A model generated the notes under the pieces. It made no database searches and had not been told where the DNA came from. It was given only the letters and a program-made list of their open reading frames with translations. 64,000 nt of DNA from Microbacterium radiodurans (GTDB taxonomy: Bacteria; Actinomycetota; Actinomycetes; Actinomycetales; Microbacteriaceae): the NCBI RefSeq assembly GCF_008710705.1, contig NZ_VYRZ01000001.1, forward strand, positions 682,001 through 746,000. The letters run 5' to 3'. A program made the position numbers and the translations under genes. This document shows positions 46,301 through 54,273 of this stretch, in pieces (positions within the stretch are counted from its first letter, which is position 1; every line of letters starts with the position of its first letter).

Positions 46301-47068
46301 ATCGTGCAGCGCCAGCCCTTCGGCGGCTGGAAGCGCTCATCGGTCGGAGCCGTCACGAAGGCCGGCGGCCCGAACTACCTCATCGGTCTCGGCTCGTGGC
46401 GCGCGACGAGCGGCGCGGCATCCTCCACCCTTCACCTGCGCGGCCTCGACTCGCGGATCACGACGATCATCGAGGCGGCGCAGCCGACCCTCGACTACGA
46501 GTCCTTCGAGTGGCTGCGCCGCGGCGCGCTCTCGGACGCCGTGAGCTGGGACCGCGAGTTCGGTCGCGTGCGCGACGTCTCGCGGCTGGGTGTCGAGCGG
46601 AACCTGTTCCGCTACCGGCCCGTCGACACGGCGGTGCGGGCGACGGCCGATGCGCCGTGGCAGGCGGTGCTGCGCGTGCTGGTCGCCGGGATCCGGGCCG
46701 GCTCCGCGGTGAGCCTGAGCGTGCCCGTCGGGCTGCCCGCCGAGGTGCGCCGCGCGCTGGGAGACGTCGACATCCCGGTGTCGGTCGAGACCGACGGCGA
46801 GTGGCTCGAGCGACTCGCCGCGCCCGGGCGCCGCCCGGCGCGCGTACGTCTCGTCGGCGGTGTCGGGGACGACGGCCGTGCCGCTGTCGACGACCTGAGG
46901 GGGCTGCTCGCCGAAGCCACCGGCGGAGATCCCGATCTCGCGGTGTACGCCGATGAGGTGACCACCGCCGGCCGCATCGAACTGCTGCCGTTCGTGCACG
47001 AGCAGTCGGTGACGATCACCGCCCACCGCTTCGGCAATCCCGACGACTGGTCCGCGTCGGTCATCTGA
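43367..47068 (+). CDS. putA: Bifunctional proline dehydrogenase / L-glutamate gamma-semialdehyde dehydrogenase
   Basis: 1233 residues. The proline dehydrogenase barrel (about 40-430) includes GARLNLNLLGEAVLGEAEAE, VSVKVSAIMSRIS and GAPIKVRLVKGANLAMER. The aldehyde dehydrogenase part (about 500-1000) has TPPWNFPIAIPAGGVLAAL, the glutamate in LLAETSGKNAIVV, the catalytic cysteine in GHAGQKCSAASLA (about 816) and QPFGGWKRSS. The last 200 residues form an extra domain. Together they turn proline into glutamate with channelled intermediates. There is no N-terminal DNA-binding domain, so it is not a self-regulator as in enterobacteria. Confidence 0.94.
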   Translation: MSDTVPSGTTPAGSSDTLAGRAVALAERWVHAEAEVASDAAAQRLAGVLNDPNGLPFTIGFVDGVMRPESVAAAATRLHHVAPLVPGFLPWYLRGAVRIGGAVAPVLPTPVVPIARAALREMVGHLVVDARPHKLGPALARIRESGARLNLNLLGEAVLGEAEAERRLAGIHDLIRRDDVDYVSVKVSAIMSRISMWAFDEVVADVVERLLPLYLDAARDGTFINLDMEEYRDLDLTIAVFTRLLEDERLRGLEAGIVLQAYLPDAGEALDELTAWAAERVAAGGAPIKVRLVKGANLAMERVDAAMHGWAEATHASKLDTDATYLRCLDAALRPERTRAVRIGVAGHNLFDIAFAWLLATERGVTADVEVEMLLGMAQGQVAAVSREVGQVLLYVPVVRPDEFDVAISYLVRRLEENASSENFLSAAFDLATDASLFERERDRFLASLERAHDPGLPTGPRRIQDRTVPLRALLPNRITRDPADGDDGLTQAVLGIADAAQASDTTALSDGDDVLFGGERFVETAVYAPRESRSTPALGAPGFSNAPDTDPALAVNRAWARGILSRIDGSTAGVETIAAARVADADALEGIVATVAGAAGSWGALPAADRSAVLLAASRALESRRAELIEVAAAETGKVLAEADVEVSEAVDFAAYYAATARELDRVSGARFVPAAVTVVTPPWNFPIAIPAGGVLAALAAGSGVVFKPAPQARRCAAVVAEALWEAGVPREVLALVDIDEGELGQRLITHDAVDRVILTGSWDTAALFRSWRADLPLLAETSGKNAIVVMPSADLDLAAADLIRSAFGHAGQKCSAASLAILVGPVGRSKRFARQLVDATRSLRVGPPSDPTSEVGPVIEPPSGKLEWALTTLDEGERWLVEPQRLDPDGEDSGRYWSPGIRTGVSAGSRMHLEEFFGPVLGILHARTLDEAIELQNAVAYGLTAGLHTQDPDDLERWLDRVEAGNLYVNRGITGAIVQRQPFGGWKRSSVGAVTKAGGPNYLIGLGSWRATSGAASSTLHLRGLDSRITTIIEAAQPTLDYESFEWLRRGALSDAVSWDREFGRVRDVSRLGVERNLFRYRPVDTAVRATADAPWQAVLRVLVAGIRAGSAVSLSVPVGLPAEVRRALGDVDIPVSVETDGEWLERLAAPGRRPARVRLVGGVGDDGRAAVDDLRGLLAEATGGDPDLAVYADEVTTAGRIELLPFVHEQSVTITAHRFGNPDDWSASVI

Positions 47069-47385
47069 GCCGCGGCCGAGTCGGCGCCGGGTTGCGGCCG
47101 GCCTGATGGTGCCGTGCGGACCCGCAATGCCCGAGCCGGCCCCTCATTCGCGGTCTGCACGGGGTGGGTTGCAAGCTTTCGGGTGGGCTGGGCGTCATGG
47201 CGTGCCGGTCCTCGTCGGGGCCGCCGGCGGTGCGGTGATGCTCGTCCACGGCATCCTGCGCCGTTCGGCTGCCGGCTGCACCGCGGTTTGCGCCCGAGCC
47301 CACCCCTGACAACCGAGCCCACCCCTTCCGCCCTGCTCATTCAGGGTGGGCTCAGGCAGACGGGGTGGGCTCGGGAGGACCGCGG
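47069..47385. repeat. 317-bp gene-free stretch with nested inverted repeats
   Basis: No credible gene. CCCGAGCCCACCCC (47293-47306) pairs with GGGGTGGGCTCGGG (47362-47375), and inside it GAGCCCACCC (47315-47324) pairs with GGGTGGGCTC (47344-47353). Two further GGGTGGG copies occur near 47160 and 47182. The nested structure ends 11 bases before the stop of the convergent aldo/keto reductase, so it may terminate one or both transcripts. Confidence 0.85.
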
Positions 47386-48273
47386 TCAGACCTCGATGCC
47401 GAGCGAATCCGACAGGCGGGTGAGCTCGTCGGAGGAGAGCTGCAGGTCGGCGGCCTTCGCGCTGTCGACGATCGACTCGGCCCGACGCGCGCCCGGGATC
47501 GGGATGACCGTGTCGCCGAGGCTCAGCTCCCACGCCAGCACGACCTGCTGCGCGCTCACGCCGTGGTCGCGGCCGACGTCGGCGAAGGCGGCGAAGCGCT
47601 CGCCGACCGAGCGACCCGGACCGCCGGTGCCGCCGAGCGGGCTCCACGGCAGGAACGCGAGTCCGTGCTCGGCGCAGTGGCGCAGCTCGTTGTAGGCGAA
47701 CGGATGCCGCGGCGAGAACTCGTTCTGAACGCTCACCAGGGTGTCGCCCAGCACCTCCTGGGCGATGGCGATCTCCTCGACGCTCGCGTTCGAGATGCCG
47801 AGGGCGCGGATCTTGCCCTCCTGCTGGATCGTCTTGAGGTTCTCCATCACCTCGCCATAGACCATCCAGCGGTCGGGCCGGTGGTACTGGTACAGGTCGA
47901 TGACGTCGACCTCGAGGCGGCGCAGCGAGGCGTCGACGGCGCTGCGGAGGTAGTCGAGCGATCCATCGCGGCCGAAGTCCTTCTCCTCGGTGCGGGTGAT
48001 GCCGCCCTTGGTGGCCACGACGATCTGCGACCGGTCGCCGCCCCACGACGAGAGGGCCGCCGCGACGATCTCCTCGTTGTGGCCCATCGCGTCCCAGCTG
48101 GGGGCGTAGATGTCGGCGGTGTCGATCAGGGTGACGCCGGCGTCGAGGGCGGCGTGCACGGTGGCGACGGCGTCCTCGCGCTCGGGGAGCTGGTTGTCGC
48201 TGTTCATCGACATGGGCATGGCGCCGAGGCCGATGGCCGAGACGGTGAACGGTCCGAGGGTGCGCTGCTGCAT
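47386..48273 (-). CDS. Aldo/keto reductase
   Basis: 295 residues. The catalytic tetrad is visible as TLIDTADIYAPSW (Asp, Tyr), VVATKGGITR (Lys) and LYQYHRPD (His). FLPWSPLGGTGGPGRSV and VIPIPGARRAESIVDSAK bind NADPH. It belongs to the group with ALDAGVTLIDTADIYAPS related to YdhF/oxidoreductases. GGAGACCC precedes the ATG. The gene is convergent with putA across a repeat-rich gap and divergent from the ATP-grasp operon. Confidence 0.9.
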   Translation of the reverse strand: MQQRTLGPFTVSAIGLGAMPMSMNSDNQLPEREDAVATVHAALDAGVTLIDTADIYAPSWDAMGHNEEIVAAALSSWGGDRSQIVVATKGGITRTEEKDFGRDGSLDYLRSAVDASLRRLEVDVIDLYQYHRPDRWMVYGEVMENLKTIQQEGKIRALGISNASVEEIAIAQEVLGDTLVSVQNEFSPRHPFAYNELRHCAEHGLAFLPWSPLGGTGGPGRSVGERFAAFADVGRDHGVSAQQVVLAWELSLGDTVIPIPGARRAESIVDSAKAADLQLSSDELTRLSDSLGIEV

Positions 48274-48568
48274 GGGTCTCCTTCGACGGGGTGGGGTCTC
48301 AGCCTGGCAGGCGGATGCGGGCCGGCGACAGAGGGTTGCGCCGGGGTATAGGCGCCCTTCAGTGATACATCCGTCGGACGGGCGGGGCTGCCGAGCCGTC
48401 ACGGGCCGTTCGAGCGCACTCGTGCACCACATGCCCGACAAACGTATCGCTGCGTCGGGGCGCGCCCGAGTCGCCGACGCCCCGAACGGGCACACGGAAC
48501 CGGCGCGCCGGTGTCAACACGGCGGCGGGAAACACTGGCGCAACACGGCCCGGATTAGGCTCGCACCC
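48274..48568. other. 295-bp divergent promoter region, no gene seen
   Basis: Lies between the aldo/keto reductase and the ATP-grasp operon. It contains the ribosome site of the former and the TAGGCT box of the latter. The rest is GC-rich with no clear ORF, repeat or operator; GGTGTCAACAC at 48510-48520 is the only small symmetric-looking element. Confidence 0.6.
48556..48561 (+). promoter_or_regulatory. Leaderless-type -10 box (TAGGCT)
   Basis: TAGGCT lies 7 nt before the ATG at 48569, the first gene of the ATP-grasp operon. Confidence 0.5.
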
Positions 48569-50233
48569 ATGGGTGACCTCTTCGACGGCTACGGCTCGAC
48601 CCTCGCGCCCCGCAAGACCGTGTCGGGCGTGCCGGCCTTCGACGAGATGTTCGACACGAGTGCGGGACCGGGGGCCACGGCATCCTCGCGCGGCGCCTAC
48701 CGCGAGCTCCACCAGGCCCTTGCGCAGATGACGCAGGAGGAGCTGCGGGGCCGCACCGAGTCGCTCGCGAGCTCCTACCTCGCGCAGGGCGTCACCTTCG
48801 ACTTCGCGGGCGAGGAGCGGCCCTTCCCGCTCGACGCCGTGCCCCGCGTCATCGACTACGACGAGTGGTCGCACGTCGAGTCCGGGGTCAAGCAGCGGGT
48901 GCGGGCGCTCGAGGCCTTCCTCGACGACGCCTACGGCCACCAGTTCTGCGTGCGCGACGGGGTGCTGCCGGCGAAGCTCATCGCCTCGTCGCAGTACTAC
49001 TACCGGCAGGCCGCCGGCATCCGCTCGGCCAACGGCGTGCGCATCCAGGTCGCCGGCATCGACCTCATCCGCGACGAGCACGGCGAGATGCGCGTGCTCG
49101 AGGACAACGTGCGGGTGCCCTCGGGCGTCAGCTACGTCATCTCGAACCGGCGCGTCATGGCGCAGACGCTGCCCGAGCTGTTCGTCTCGATGCGGGTCCG
49201 CCCCGTGGGCGAGTACCCCAACAAGCTGCTGCAGGCGCTGCGCGCGTCCGCCCCGCCCGGGGTCGACGACCCGAACGTCGTGGTGCTCACGCCGGGCGTG
49301 TACAACTCGGCGTACTTCGAGCACACGCTCCTCGCCCGCCTCATGGGCGTCGAGCTCGTCGAGGGTCGCGACCTCGTCTGCTCGGGCGGCAAGGTCTTCA
49401 TGCGCACGACGCGCGGCCCGCAGCGCGTCGACGTCATCTACCGCCGGGTCGACGACGACTTCCTCGACCCGCTGCAGTTCCGCGCCGACTCGATGCTCGG
49501 GGCTCCCGGGCTCATGCTCGCCGCGCGCCTGGGCAACGTGACGATCGCGAACGCCGTGGGCAACGGCGTCGCCGACGACAAGCTGCTCTACACCTACGTG
49601 CCCGACCTCATCCGGTACTACCTCGCCGAGGAGCCGATCCTCAAGAACGTCGACACGTGGCGCCTCGAGGATCCGAACGCCCTCGAGGAGGTGCTCGACC
49701 GCCTCGACGAGCTCGTCGTGAAGCCGGTCGACGGCTCGGGCGGCAAGGGGCTCGTGGTCGGTCCCGACGCGTCGCCCGCCGAGCTCGAGAAGCTCCGCAA
49801 GAAGCTCCTCGCCGACCCGCGCGGGTGGATCGCGCAGCCGGTCGTCATGCTCTCGACCATCCCGACGCTCGTCGAGGACGGGATGCGCCCGCGTCACGCC
49901 GACCTGCGCCCCTTCGCGGTCAACAACGGCGACGAGGTCTGGGTGCTCCCCGGCGGCCTGACGCGCGTCGCGCTGCCGGAGGGCCAGCTCGTCGTCAACT
50001 CGAGCCAGGGCGGCGGTTCGAAGGACACGTGGGTCGTCGGCGGCGACGCGCCGCGCACGCTCGAGTACAGCCAGGGCAACCTCGCCGGTCTCGTCGCCGA
50101 TCAGGCGTCGACGCAGGCGATCCCGATCATCTACGAGGAGCAGGACGAGCCCGCCCACTCGCCGCAGGATGCGCCGGGCGGCCTGAGCGAGCAGCAGGAG
50201 CAGCAGCAGCAGGCCGGGGGGGCGACGTGCTGA
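48569..50233 (+). CDS. Circularly permuted type 2 ATP-grasp protein
   Basis: 554 residues. GVDLIRDE-like text appears as GIDLIRDEHGEMRVLEDNVR, then VPSGVSYVISNRRVM, FLDPLQFRADSMLG and VVKPVDGSGGKGLVVGP (ATP loop), VMLSTIPTLVE and DLRPFAVNNGDEVWVLPGGL. These are the signatures of the permuted ATP-grasp family that stands next to alpha-E and transglutaminase-like genes. Such enzymes form amide or similar bonds using ATP; the product is not known. A glutamine-rich tail (LSEQQEQQQQ) ends it. The stop overlaps the next gene by seven bases. Confidence 0.9.
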   Translation: MGDLFDGYGSTLAPRKTVSGVPAFDEMFDTSAGPGATASSRGAYRELHQALAQMTQEELRGRTESLASSYLAQGVTFDFAGEERPFPLDAVPRVIDYDEWSHVESGVKQRVRALEAFLDDAYGHQFCVRDGVLPAKLIASSQYYYRQAAGIRSANGVRIQVAGIDLIRDEHGEMRVLEDNVRVPSGVSYVISNRRVMAQTLPELFVSMRVRPVGEYPNKLLQALRASAPPGVDDPNVVVLTPGVYNSAYFEHTLLARLMGVELVEGRDLVCSGGKVFMRTTRGPQRVDVIYRRVDDDFLDPLQFRADSMLGAPGLMLAARLGNVTIANAVGNGVADDKLLYTYVPDLIRYYLAEEPILKNVDTWRLEDPNALEEVLDRLDELVVKPVDGSGGKGLVVGPDASPAELEKLRKKLLADPRGWIAQPVVMLSTIPTLVEDGMRPRHADLRPFAVNNGDEVWVLPGGLTRVALPEGQLVVNSSQGGGSKDTWVVGGDAPRTLEYSQGNLAGLVADQASTQAIPIIYEEQDEPAHSPQDAPGGLSEQQEQQQQAGGATC

Positions 50234-51159
50234 GCCGCATCGCCGAGAGCCTCTTCTGGATCGGTCGCTACATCGAGCGCAGCGACGGCACCGCCCGCAT
50301 CCTCGACGTGCACCTGCAGCTGCTGCTCGAGGATCCGTGGATCGACGAGGACACCGCGTGCCGGTCGCTCCTGTCGGTCATGGGCTCGTTCCCGCCCGAG
50401 GGCCAGGATGCCGTCACCCGCCAGGACGTCCTGACCCGCCTCGCGGTCGACCGGACGAACCCCTCGAGCATCGCCTACTCGCTGCAGTCGGCCCGCGAGA
50501 ATGCCCGCCGCGCCCGTGAGATCGTCTCCACCGAGCTGTGGGAGACCCTGAACACGACGTACTCCCGGATGCCGCGGCGCCTGAACGCCGAGAAGGTGCA
50601 CGAGTTCTTCGGCTGGGTGCGCGAGCGCGCGGCGCTCGCCGTGGGCGTCACCGACTCGTCGACGAGCCGAGACGAGGCCTGGCAGTTCTTCACGCTCGGC
50701 CGATCGATCGAGCGCACCGACATGACCGCGCGGCTGCTCGCGACGCGCTCGCTGACCGAGGAGTCCGGGCCCTCGTGGACGACGATCCTCCGCTCGTGCG
50801 GGGCGTACGAGGCCTACCTGCGGACGTATCGCGGGATGCCGTCGGCCCGCAACGCGGCGGAGTTCCTGCTGCTCGACCGGCTCTTCCCGCGCTCGATCAT
50901 CCACTCGATCCAGCGGGCGGAGGAGTGCATGAGCGCGATCGACCCCGTCGCCGATCGCGTCGGCCATTCGAACGCGGTGCTGCGGGCACTCGGCCGCATC
51001 CGCAACGACCTCGAGTACCGGCCGCTGCCCGAGATCCTCTCGGAGCTGCCCGAGCACATGGACAACGTCCAGCGGGTGACCCGGGAGGCGTCGGAAGCCA
51101 TCCGCGGCCGATTCTTCCCCACCGCCGCGGAGCCGAACTGGATCGGAGAGACCTCGTGA
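50227..51159 (+). CDS. Alpha-E domain-containing protein
   Basis: 310 residues, entirely helical. VLSRIAESLFWIGRYIERSD is the conserved N-terminus of the alpha-E family, with RTDMTARLLATR and IQRAEECMSAIDP as repeated helices containing paired ER/ET-type acidic residues. No membrane segment. Biochemical function unknown; always found with the permuted ATP-grasp gene. GTG start within the preceding gene and stop overlapping the next by four bases show tight coupling. Confidence 0.9.
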   Translation: MLSRIAESLFWIGRYIERSDGTARILDVHLQLLLEDPWIDEDTACRSLLSVMGSFPPEGQDAVTRQDVLTRLAVDRTNPSSIAYSLQSARENARRAREIVSTELWETLNTTYSRMPRRLNAEKVHEFFGWVRERAALAVGVTDSSTSRDEAWQFFTLGRSIERTDMTARLLATRSLTEESGPSWTTILRSCGAYEAYLRTYRGMPSARNAAEFLLLDRLFPRSIIHSIQRAEECMSAIDPVADRVGHSNAVLRALGRIRNDLEYRPLPEILSELPEHMDNVQRVTREASEAIRGRFFPTAAEPNWIGETS

Positions 51160-52001
51160 AGCGTCTGCGCATCGAGCACGCCACCGGATTCACCTATCCC
51201 GGCGACGTCGGTGCGTCCTACAACGAGGCTCGGATGCTGCCGAGCTCCACCGACAGTCAGTTCGTGCTGAGCTCGCAGCTCGACATCGAACCCACCACGG
51301 CGGTCAACCACTACGCCGACTACTTCGGCACGCGCGTCGCCGCCTTCGACGTGCTCGCCGCGCACCGGTCGCTCTCCATCACCGCGCGGTCGCTCGTCGA
51401 GGTGCGCCCGCGCCCGATCGAGCACCGCGGGATCTCGTGGGACGACCTGGCCGCCGAGGCGGAGCGCTCGATCCACACCGTCGAGCAGCTCGGTCAGACG
51501 GCCCGCACCGCCCCGCACCCCGAGGTCGCGAAGCTCGCCCGCGAGATCGCGGTCGCGCACGACGAGCCGGGTCCGGCGGCGCACGCGATCGCGATCGCGA
51601 TCGGCGATGCGGTCGAGTACATGCCCGGTGTCACCGGCGTCCACTCCACCGCAGCGGAGTCGTGGCCCGAGCGCAAGGGCGTCTGCCAGGACATCGCCCA
51701 CATCACGCTCGGGGCGCTGCGCAGCGTCGGCATCCCCGCGCGGTACGTGTCGGGGTACCTGCATCCCGATCCGAACGCCGAGGTCGGTGTGCCCGTCACG
51801 GGCGAATCGCACGCATGGGTCGAGTGGTTCGCGGGCGACTGGCAGGGCTTCGACCCGACCAACAACATCGAGATCAGCGATCGCCACGTGCTCGTCGGCC
51901 GCGGGCGCGACTACAGCGACGTGCCGCCACTGCGCGGCGTGTTCGCGGGACCCTACAAGAGCGCGCTGCACGTGGCCGTGACGATCACCCGCGAGGCCTG
52001 A
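51156..52001 (+). CDS. Transglutaminase-like cysteine protease/peptidase
   Basis: 281 residues. The N-terminal beta domain (KRLRIEHATGFTYPGDVGAS) leads to the transglutaminase-like core with Cys in RKGVCQDIAHITLGALRS, His in GESHAWVEWF and Asp in GFDPTNN. It has no signal peptide, so it works in the cytosol, probably cleaving or forming an amide bond in the product of the ATP-grasp enzyme. Last gene of the three-gene operon. Confidence 0.9.
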   Translation: MKRLRIEHATGFTYPGDVGASYNEARMLPSSTDSQFVLSSQLDIEPTTAVNHYADYFGTRVAAFDVLAAHRSLSITARSLVEVRPRPIEHRGISWDDLAAEAERSIHTVEQLGQTARTAPHPEVAKLAREIAVAHDEPGPAAHAIAIAIGDAVEYMPGVTGVHSTAAESWPERKGVCQDIAHITLGALRSVGIPARYVSGYLHPDPNAEVGVPVTGESHAWVEWFAGDWQGFDPTNNIEISDRHVLVGRGRDYSDVPPLRGVFAGPYKSALHVAVTITREA

Positions 52002-52015
52002 GGCCTCTCCGCCGC

Positions 52016-52173
52016 GTCGGCGAAGTCGGCGCGTGCTGTCATTTCGCGCCCGCGGCGACGACAGGTGGCGCCGGGTTCGTACGGGGTGCGGTTGGCGGGG
52101 TCGGCGAAGTCGGCGCGTGCTGTCGTTTCGCGCCCGCGGCGACGACAGGTGGCGCCGGGTTCGTGCGGGGTGC
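52016..52173. repeat. Two 74-bp direct repeats between convergent genes
   Basis: Copies at 52016-52089 and 52100-52173 differ at only two positions. Each unit can fold (GGCGC with GCGCC, CTGTC with GACAG in 52028-52072) and carries GGTGGCGCCGGGTTCG. They fill the gap between the transglutaminase stop and the exporter stop. Confidence 0.95.
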
Positions 52174-52174
52174 C

Positions 52175-53779
52175 TCAGGAGGCGCGGGTCGCGTCGGGAG
52201 CGCGCTCCTCGTCGCGGCGCGCCCCGCGGCCCAGCGACAGAGTGGCCAGGAAGCCGAGCACGAGGAATCCGCCCGCGGCGAAGCTCGCCGCCTTCGTGCC
52301 GTCGGAGAGCGCGGCCTTCGCGTCGTCGGCGATGGCGGCGGTGTCGGGCGACGCCTCGAGCCCGGCGATGGCACCGCCCGCGCTGTCGACGACGGCGCTG
52401 ACGACCTGGTCGCGCTGGTCGGCCGGGATGCCGCGGTCGTCCAGGCGTGAGGCCAGCGCGCCCGAGGTGGTCGTGAAGAGGATGGTGCCGAGGATCGCGA
52501 TGCCGAGCGCGGCGCCGAGCTGACGTGCGGTCGACTGCGTGCCCGAGGCCTGGCCGCCCTCCGAGATCGGCACGTCGGCGAGGACGACCCCGGTGAGTTG
52601 CGCGGTCGCCAGTCCCACGCCGATGCCGTAGACGAACAGCGCCGGCACGAGAAGGCCCCACGTCGCGTCGGGGGCGATCACGAAGCCCACCGCGACGACG
52701 CCGACGATCTCGGCGAGCAGGCCCGCGCGGACGATCCGGACCGGCGCGACCTTGCCCGACAGTGCGCCCGCGATACCGCTCGCGACGAACGAGCCGGCCG
52801 CGAGCGCCAGGAGGATGAGGCCCGTCTGCACCGCCTCGAACCCCAGCGCGAACTGCAGCCACAGGGGGAGGGCGAGGATGATGCCGAACTCGCCGAGTGC
52901 CACGACGGTGGCCGCGATGTTGCCGTTGCGGAACGACGGGATGCCGAACAGCCCGAGGGCGAGCAGAGTCGGACGCCCCTGCCGCCGCCGGTGCACGCCC
53001 CAGCCGATGAACGCGGCGATCGCGACGAGGGAGACGGCGAAGGACAGCGGGATGGGGGAGAGGTCCCCGGGCCAGGACCAGTCCCCGATCCGGAGCGGCT
53101 GATCGACGGTCCACCACCCGTAGGTGCGTCCCTCGATGAGACCGAACACGAGGGTGCCCATCGCGATGACCGACAGCACCGCGCCGACCGCGTCGATGCC
53201 GGCCGCGCCGCCGCGCGATTCTCCGACGGTGAGGAGCACGCCGACGACGATGACGATGCCCAGGGGGATGTTGATGCCGAAGGCCCAGTGCCAGGAGAAC
53301 GTCGTCGTGAGCCAGCCGCCCAGAAGCGGGCCGACCGCCGCCATGCCGCCGATGGTCGACCCCCAGACGGCGAAGGCGATCCCGCGCTCCCGGCCGCGGA
53401 AGGTCGCGTTCAGCAGCGAGAGCGTCGTCGGCAGGATCATCGCGCCGCCGACGCCCTGGACGAGCCGGGCGAGGATCAGCAGGTCGCCGGTCGTGGCGAG
53501 GGCGGCCCCGATGGACGCGAGGCTGAACACGACGACGCCGATGAGCAGCATCCGTCGTCGTCCGAATCGGTCGGCGAGGTTGCCGAACACCAGCAGCAGC
53601 GAAGCGAAGACGAGGGTGTAGGCCTCCTGCACCCACTGAACCTGCGTGGAGGTGATGCCGAGGTCGTCGACGATCGACGGCACGGCGACGTTGACGATCG
53701 TCGAGTCGACGATGATCAGCGCGACCGCGATGCTGATGAAGACGAGGCCGGCCCAGCGCCGGCGCACCATGGTGTCCAT
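52175..53779 (-). CDS. MFS transporter, DHA2 (EmrB/QacA) family
   Basis: 534 residues and about 14 hydrophobic segments. IVDSTIVNVAVPSIVDDLG opens the first helix as in EmrB-type exporters; LADRFGRRRMLLIG is motif A and LVQGVGGAMILPTTLSLLN precedes the fourth helix. It probably exports hydrophobic or cationic compounds with proton coupling. Substrate is unknown. Its promoter carries an operator-like repeat that overlaps the -10 box, but no regulator gene lies next to it. Confidence 0.9.
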   Translation of the reverse strand: MDTMVRRRWAGLVFISIAVALIIVDSTIVNVAVPSIVDDLGITSTQVQWVQEAYTLVFASLLLVFGNLADRFGRRRMLLIGVVVFSLASIGAALATTGDLLILARLVQGVGGAMILPTTLSLLNATFRGRERGIAFAVWGSTIGGMAAVGPLLGGWLTTTFSWHWAFGINIPLGIVIVVGVLLTVGESRGGAAGIDAVGAVLSVIAMGTLVFGLIEGRTYGWWTVDQPLRIGDWSWPGDLSPIPLSFAVSLVAIAAFIGWGVHRRRQGRPTLLALGLFGIPSFRNGNIAATVVALGEFGIILALPLWLQFALGFEAVQTGLILLALAAGSFVASGIAGALSGKVAPVRIVRAGLLAEIVGVVAVGFVIAPDATWGLLVPALFVYGIGVGLATAQLTGVVLADVPISEGGQASGTQSTARQLGAALGIAILGTILFTTTSGALASRLDDRGIPADQRDQVVSAVVDSAGGAIAGLEASPDTAAIADDAKAALSDGTKAASFAAGGFLVLGFLATLSLGRGARRDEERAPDATRAS

Positions 53780-53783
53780 AATC

Positions 53784-53798
53784 GCTAGAATAGCTAGC
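53784..53798. promoter_or_regulatory. Operator-like inverted repeat over the exporter promoter
   Basis: GCTAG-AATAG-CTAGC (53784-53798) is a perfect 5-5-5 inverted repeat ending six bases from the exporter's start codon. The -10 candidate TATTCT (minus strand, 53787-53792) lies within it. A MarR- or TetR-type repressor would block the promoter directly. Confidence 0.65.
53787..53792 (-). promoter_or_regulatory. Leaderless-type -10 box (TATTCT)
   Basis: On the minus strand TATTCT lies 7 nt before the ATG at 53779, inside the operator-like repeat. Confidence 0.5.
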
Positions 53799-53861
53799 AA
53801 AATGGAAACCGCAAGCGGGTTCCGGGCGTGGGCCCGCGGCGGCGTCTCGGCGGACGTGCGC

Positions 53862-53937
53862 CAACTCCTCAGTCATGCGCCGACGCGAGGCCGGTGGCAC
53901 GGATCGGGGACAGGTCGTCCCGATTCGTGAGGAGTTG
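53862..53937. repeat. Inverted repeat with GGTGGC core between two minus-strand genes
   Basis: CAACTCCTCA (53862-53871) pairs with TGAGGAGTTG (53928-53937). ATCGGG (53903-53908) and CCCGAT (53919-53924) form an inner stem. The sequence CATGCGCC and CCGGTGGCAC between the arms resembles the repeats at 36452 and 52016. Confidence 0.8.
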
Positions 53938-53981
53938 CCGCGGCGCACGCGGACGACGCCCGCCGACGGGCGGTCGCCGGG

Positions 53982-54200
53982 TCAGGCGGGAGCGTCGCCG
54001 GGGTCGAGGGTCTTCAGCATGTCCTCTTCCGCGGCGTTGTCGGCGGTGAGTTCCTCTTCGGTCGTCTCGTCGCCGCCGGTGGGCGCGTCCTCGGTGATCG
54101 ACTGCTCCGCGCTGGTGTCGTCGAGGTGCCGGTCGCCGGTGGTCTCCCCGGTGGTCTCGCCGGTGATCTGGTCGTCGGTGGTCTGGTCGTCGGTGCTCAT
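53982..54200 (-). CDS. Small, very acidic hypothetical protein
   Basis: 72 residues: mostly Thr, Asp, Glu and Gly, with TTDDQ and TGETTGD repeats, ending DMLKTLDPGDAPA. There is no hydrophobic core or signal peptide; it is probably disordered. It could be a charge-buffering or partner-binding peptide, but nothing in the sequence shows a function. A TAGGGT box 7 nt before the ATG favours it being expressed. Confidence 0.5.
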   Translation of the reverse strand: MSTDDQTTDDQITGETTGETTGDRHLDDTSAEQSITEDAPTGGDETTEEELTADNAAEEDMLKTLDPGDAPA

Positions 54201-54207
54201 GCGGGCG

Positions 54208-54213
54208 ACCCTA
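54208..54213 (-). promoter_or_regulatory. Leaderless-type -10 box (TAGGGT)
   Basis: On the minus strand TAGGGT lies 7 nt before the ATG at 54200. Confidence 0.45.
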
Positions 54214-54273
54214 TGCGCGGCGGCGGGCTCAGCGGCATCCCTTGACACCCGGCATCCCCGCGCTTCGTGCCTG

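Noticed and set aside
47106..47309. 67-codon open frame in the putA gap
   Set aside because: No ribosome site, composition of non-coding DNA, and overlap with the GGGTGGG repeats.
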